Source: Clostridium sp. CAG:411 | GTDB lineage: Bacteria > Bacillota > Clostridia > Lachnospirales > Lachnospiraceae | Assembly (NCBI GenBank): GCA_000437275.1 | Contig: FR899698.1 | Span: 11,427-35,854, forward strand | Direction of reading: 5' to 3' | DNA: 24,428 nucleotides | Shown: piece after piece, positions 21,885 to 24,428 of the stretch | How positions within the stretch are numbered: the stretch's first letter is position 1 | How the letters are laid out: each line of letters starts with the position of its first letter | Translations under genes and position numbers: made by a program | The notes under the pieces: model-generated | The model's input: the letters and a program-made list of their open reading frames with translations, nothing else | Databases searched by the model: none | What the model was told of the DNA's origin: nothing

Positions 21885-24326
21885 CTATTTTCTAAGCTCA
21901 ATTCCTATATCTTCCAAACCTTTAATAATCTTATCCATCAAAGTCGTGATTTCTTTTTCCTCTAATGTATGGTCTGTTGCGCGGAACGAAATAGAATATG
22001 CTACAGACTTGTAACCATCTGCAATCTGATTTCCTTCATATACATCAAATAAAGTACAGCTTTCCAATAATTTGCCACCCTTTTTGCGAATAATTTCTTC
22101 CACTTGACCAACTAAGATTTCTTTTTTCATAACCATACTAAGGTCACGACTTACCGCAGGATATTTTGCGATACCTGTATATTTAACAGAGAAATCAGCA
22201 AGTTCCATAACTGTAGGCATATCAATAACTGCTACATAGGCTTTTTCACCAATTCCATAGGTATCTGCTACATCTGGATGTACTTCACCCATGTAACCTA
22301 ATACTACGTCACCGTACATGATGTTTGCCTGTCTTCCTGGATGCAAGAAATTCTTTCCAGCCTTTGGATCATAGGTCTTTAATTTCTTTAATCCAATTGC
22401 TTCTACTACTTCTTCTACCACACCTTTTAAGTCAAAGAAGTCTCCTTCTCCAAACATTCCTAAAGTAAGCTGTGTTCTTTCATCTGGAAGTTCTGTTACT
22501 GGAAGTGCCTTTGGAATATATACATTGGCAATTTCGTATAAACGTACATTTTTATTTCTACGATTATAGTTTGTTGCAAGAGAAGTAAGCATTCCATTTA
22601 ATGGGAGTGTACGCATCATGCTATAATCCTCGCCCAAAGGATTGGTAATCATAACCGTATTGCGAAGTACATCATCCTCTGCAATCTTTAATTTATCAAA
22701 TACTTTTGGACTTTCAAAGGAGTATGTCATTGCCTCACAGAAACCAAATTGCTCTGCCACACTTCTTGCGATATTTTCCACACGAAGTTTCAAAGATAAT
22801 CCACCGCTGGTACCAGAACCGCTTGGAAGTGTGGTAGGAATATTTGCATAGCCATAGAAACGAGCTACTTCCTCTGCAACGTCTGCTAAGCATTTAATAT
22901 CCTGTCTCCAAGTTGGAACGATTAATTCCTTTGTTTCTCGATCTACTGGAAGGTCAATTTTTTCAAAATAACCAATCATAGTTTCTTCGTCAATATCTGT
23001 TCCAAGAAGCTTATTGATTTTTTCTACATTATAACCTACTCTGATTGGCTGTCTTACTTCTGGATATACATCTACATATCCGCCAACCACTTCACCTGCA
23101 CCAAGCTCTGTAATCAACTGGCAAGCTCTGTCTAGTGCTTCTTTTGCATTGTTTGGATCTAATCCTTTTTCAAACTTAGCCTGTGCATCTGTACGCATAC
23201 CAAGTTTCTTTCCAGATAAACGAATATTAGTTCCATCAAAACATGCTGCTTCAAACAACATAGTGCTTACATTGTCTGTAATCATGGAATTTTCTCCACC
23301 CATGATACCAGCAATACCAATTGCTTTCTCTCCATCACAGATTGTTAAGATAGAATTGTCTAATTTTCTTTCCTGTCCATCTAAAGTAGTAAATTTATCT
23401 CCATTTTCCGCACGTTTTACTACAATCTTTTTCCCTGCAATGGTATCTAAATCATATGCATGCATTGGCTGTGCATATTCTTCCATTACATAATTTGTAA
23501 TATCTACAATGTTATTGATTGGACGAATACCTACTGCTGCCAATCTTCTCTGCATCCATTCAGGAGATGGTGCAATTTTAATGTTTTTCACAACTTTTGC
23601 CACATATCTGGAGCAAAGATCTGTAGCTTGCACATCAACAGAAATATAGTCCTTTGTATCTTCCTGATTTTCTGTAACTTTTACAACTGGTGGGATAAAC
23701 TTCTTATCAAATGTTGCAGCCGCTTCTCTTGCAATTCCAAGAATACCAAAGCAGTCTACACGATTGGAAGTTACTTCATATTCTACTACCACATCACGTA
23801 ATCCAAGCAATTCAGAAACATCACTTCCGATTGGTGCATCCTTATAAGCTGGATTGTCACTTAAAATATAAATGCCGTCTGGTGCTGCATCTGGATACAT
23901 ATCTGTGCTGGAACCTAATTCATCAATAGAACACATCATACCAAAAGATTCTACTCCACGAAGTTTTCCTTTTTTAATCTTAATTCCATCTGGATGTGGC
24001 TTGTCATCATGCGCACTTCCTGCTACTCGTCCACCGTCTAATACAACAGGAACTTTATCTCCCTCTTTTACGTTAGAAGCACCTGTTACGATCTGAACCT
24101 GTTCTCCTGCTTCATCAATTTGCACCTGACAAATGATTAATTTATCTGCATCAGGGTGTTTTTCAATCTTTAAAATCTTTCCTACTACAATCTTTTCTAA
24201 GTTCTTATCTAATTCTGTATATCCTTCAACCTTTGTTCCTGATAATGTCATTGCATCTACATATTCCTGTGTTGTGCAATCTAAATCAGGTACATATGCT
24301 TTTATCCATGATAAAGGTGTATTCAT
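21885..24326 (-). CDS. pheT: Phenylalanine--tRNA ligase beta subunit
   Basis: An 813-residue subunit that, with PheS, charges tRNA-Phe. Domains in order: the N-terminal core and tRNA-binding OB domain (about residues 40-155, VVGKILKIEKHPDADKL), the B3/B4 editing region (about 210-395), B5 (about 405-475), the catalytic-like core (about 490-710) and the C-terminal anticodon-binding FDX-ACB domain (about 715-812, YPAVSRDLSMV and SISFRATDHTLEEKEI). Length is normal. ATG 24326 has AGGAGGG seven bases upstream. pheS normally lies just upstream and would fall beyond the right edge of the window. The 102 bases at 24327-24428 hold only a repeat-like GC-richer stretch. Confidence 0.97.
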   Translation of the reverse strand: MNTPLSWIKAYVPDLDCTTQEYVDAMTLSGTKVEGYTELDKNLEKIVVGKILKIEKHPDADKLIICQVQIDEAGEQVQIVTGASNVKEGDKVPVVLDGGRVAGSAHDDKPHPDGIKIKKGKLRGVESFGMMCSIDELGSSTDMYPDAAPDGIYILSDNPAYKDAPIGSDVSELLGLRDVVVEYEVTSNRVDCFGILGIAREAAATFDKKFIPPVVKVTENQEDTKDYISVDVQATDLCSRYVAKVVKNIKIAPSPEWMQRRLAAVGIRPINNIVDITNYVMEEYAQPMHAYDLDTIAGKKIVVKRAENGDKFTTLDGQERKLDNSILTICDGEKAIGIAGIMGGENSMITDNVSTMLFEAACFDGTNIRLSGKKLGMRTDAQAKFEKGLDPNNAKEALDRACQLITELGAGEVVGGYVDVYPEVRQPIRVGYNVEKINKLLGTDIDEETMIGYFEKIDLPVDRETKELIVPTWRQDIKCLADVAEEVARFYGYANIPTTLPSGSGTSGGLSLKLRVENIARSVAEQFGFCEAMTYSFESPKVFDKLKIAEDDVLRNTVMITNPLGEDYSMMRTLPLNGMLTSLATNYNRRNKNVRLYEIANVYIPKALPVTELPDERTQLTLGMFGEGDFFDLKGVVEEVVEAIGLKKLKTYDPKAGKNFLHPGRQANIMYGDVVLGYMGEVHPDVADTYGIGEKAYVAVIDMPTVMELADFSVKYTGIAKYPAVSRDLSMVMKKEILVGQVEEIIRKKGGKLLESCTLFDVYEGNQIADGYKSVAYSISFRATDHTLEEKEITTLMDKIIKGLEDIGIELRK

Positions 24327-24428
24327 TCTATTTCCCTCCTAAGGTTATCATTCATAATATTTTTTTGATTCTTGGCTGGTTACGCCATGCTACGTTCGAT
24401 TTCGCTCCGCTCCATCTCACTTTACGGG

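Noticed and set aside
1..24428. CRISPR arrays, tRNA, rRNA and transposase genes
   Set aside because: No regularly spaced repeats, no cloverleaf-like sequence with CCA-end context, no rRNA stretches and no transposase motifs were seen. A GGTTCAAG in the 15422-15527 element recalls a tRNA T-loop, but no tRNA arms surround it.

Overview
The window looks like a chromosomal stretch from a low-GC Firmicute, most likely a gut Lachnospiraceae (Clostridium cluster XIVa). The basis is an AT-rich sequence, strong AGGAGG ribosome sites, meso-diaminopimelate dehydrogenase, a Lachnospiraceae-style type IV pilus locus, glycogen phosphorylase, a Ctc-type ribosomal protein bL25, and a secreted serpin with an Ig-like domain and a Thr/Pro linker. 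The species cannot be fixed from the sequence alone. Most genes lie on the minus strand; only the left-edge transporter, an esterase, bioB and bL25 are on the plus strand.

Layout. 1-482: the 3' end of a ThrE-type threonine/serine exporter, followed in frame by what looks like the remnant of a second membrane protein gene. 454-723: a small zinc-ribbon-like protein. 849-4018: a three-gene cassette (lipoprotein, ABC ATPase, MacB/FtsX-like permease) with its own promoter, an attenuator-like leader hairpin, and near-identical palindromes on both sides. 4076-5056: ddh, with a near-consensus promoter. 5422-6678: an HSL-type esterase convergent with a small SdpI-like membrane protein. 6957-8044: an orphan bioB behind a BirA-type operator that overlaps its promoter. 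8243-8901: bL25/Ctc and a strong terminator. 9016-10872: the secreted serpin. 11127-11183: a tiny leftover of an HXXEE-family gene. 11185-15356: a minus-strand pilus operon (PilC/GspF platform protein, four small pilin-like or membrane-anchored proteins, PilT retraction ATPase). 15378-15576: the pilus leader, with a repeat shared with the operon interior, a compact multi-hairpin element closed by an 8-bp stem, and a possible sigma-D-like promoter. 15657-16532: an unrecognised membrane-anchored protein. 16775-18082: a chemoreceptor with no extracellular sensor. 18179-20632: glgP with a long leader holding palindromes and a 13-codon upstream ORF. 20963-24326: pheT, a VanZ-like protein and a small membrane protein.

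How it fits together. Several genes are housekeeping or central metabolism (pheT, bL25, glgP, ddh, bioB). The accessory content concerns the cell surface and host or competitor contact: pilus retraction, a chemoreceptor, a protease inhibitor and an export cassette. The best candidates for something undescribed are the structured element in the pilus leader (riboregulator, or an IS200/IS605-derived element), the palindrome-bracketed lipoprotein/ABC cassette, and the divergent pilin set with a Lys instead of Gly before the presumed cleavage site. All functional statements rest on reading translated motifs by eye; no database search was run.
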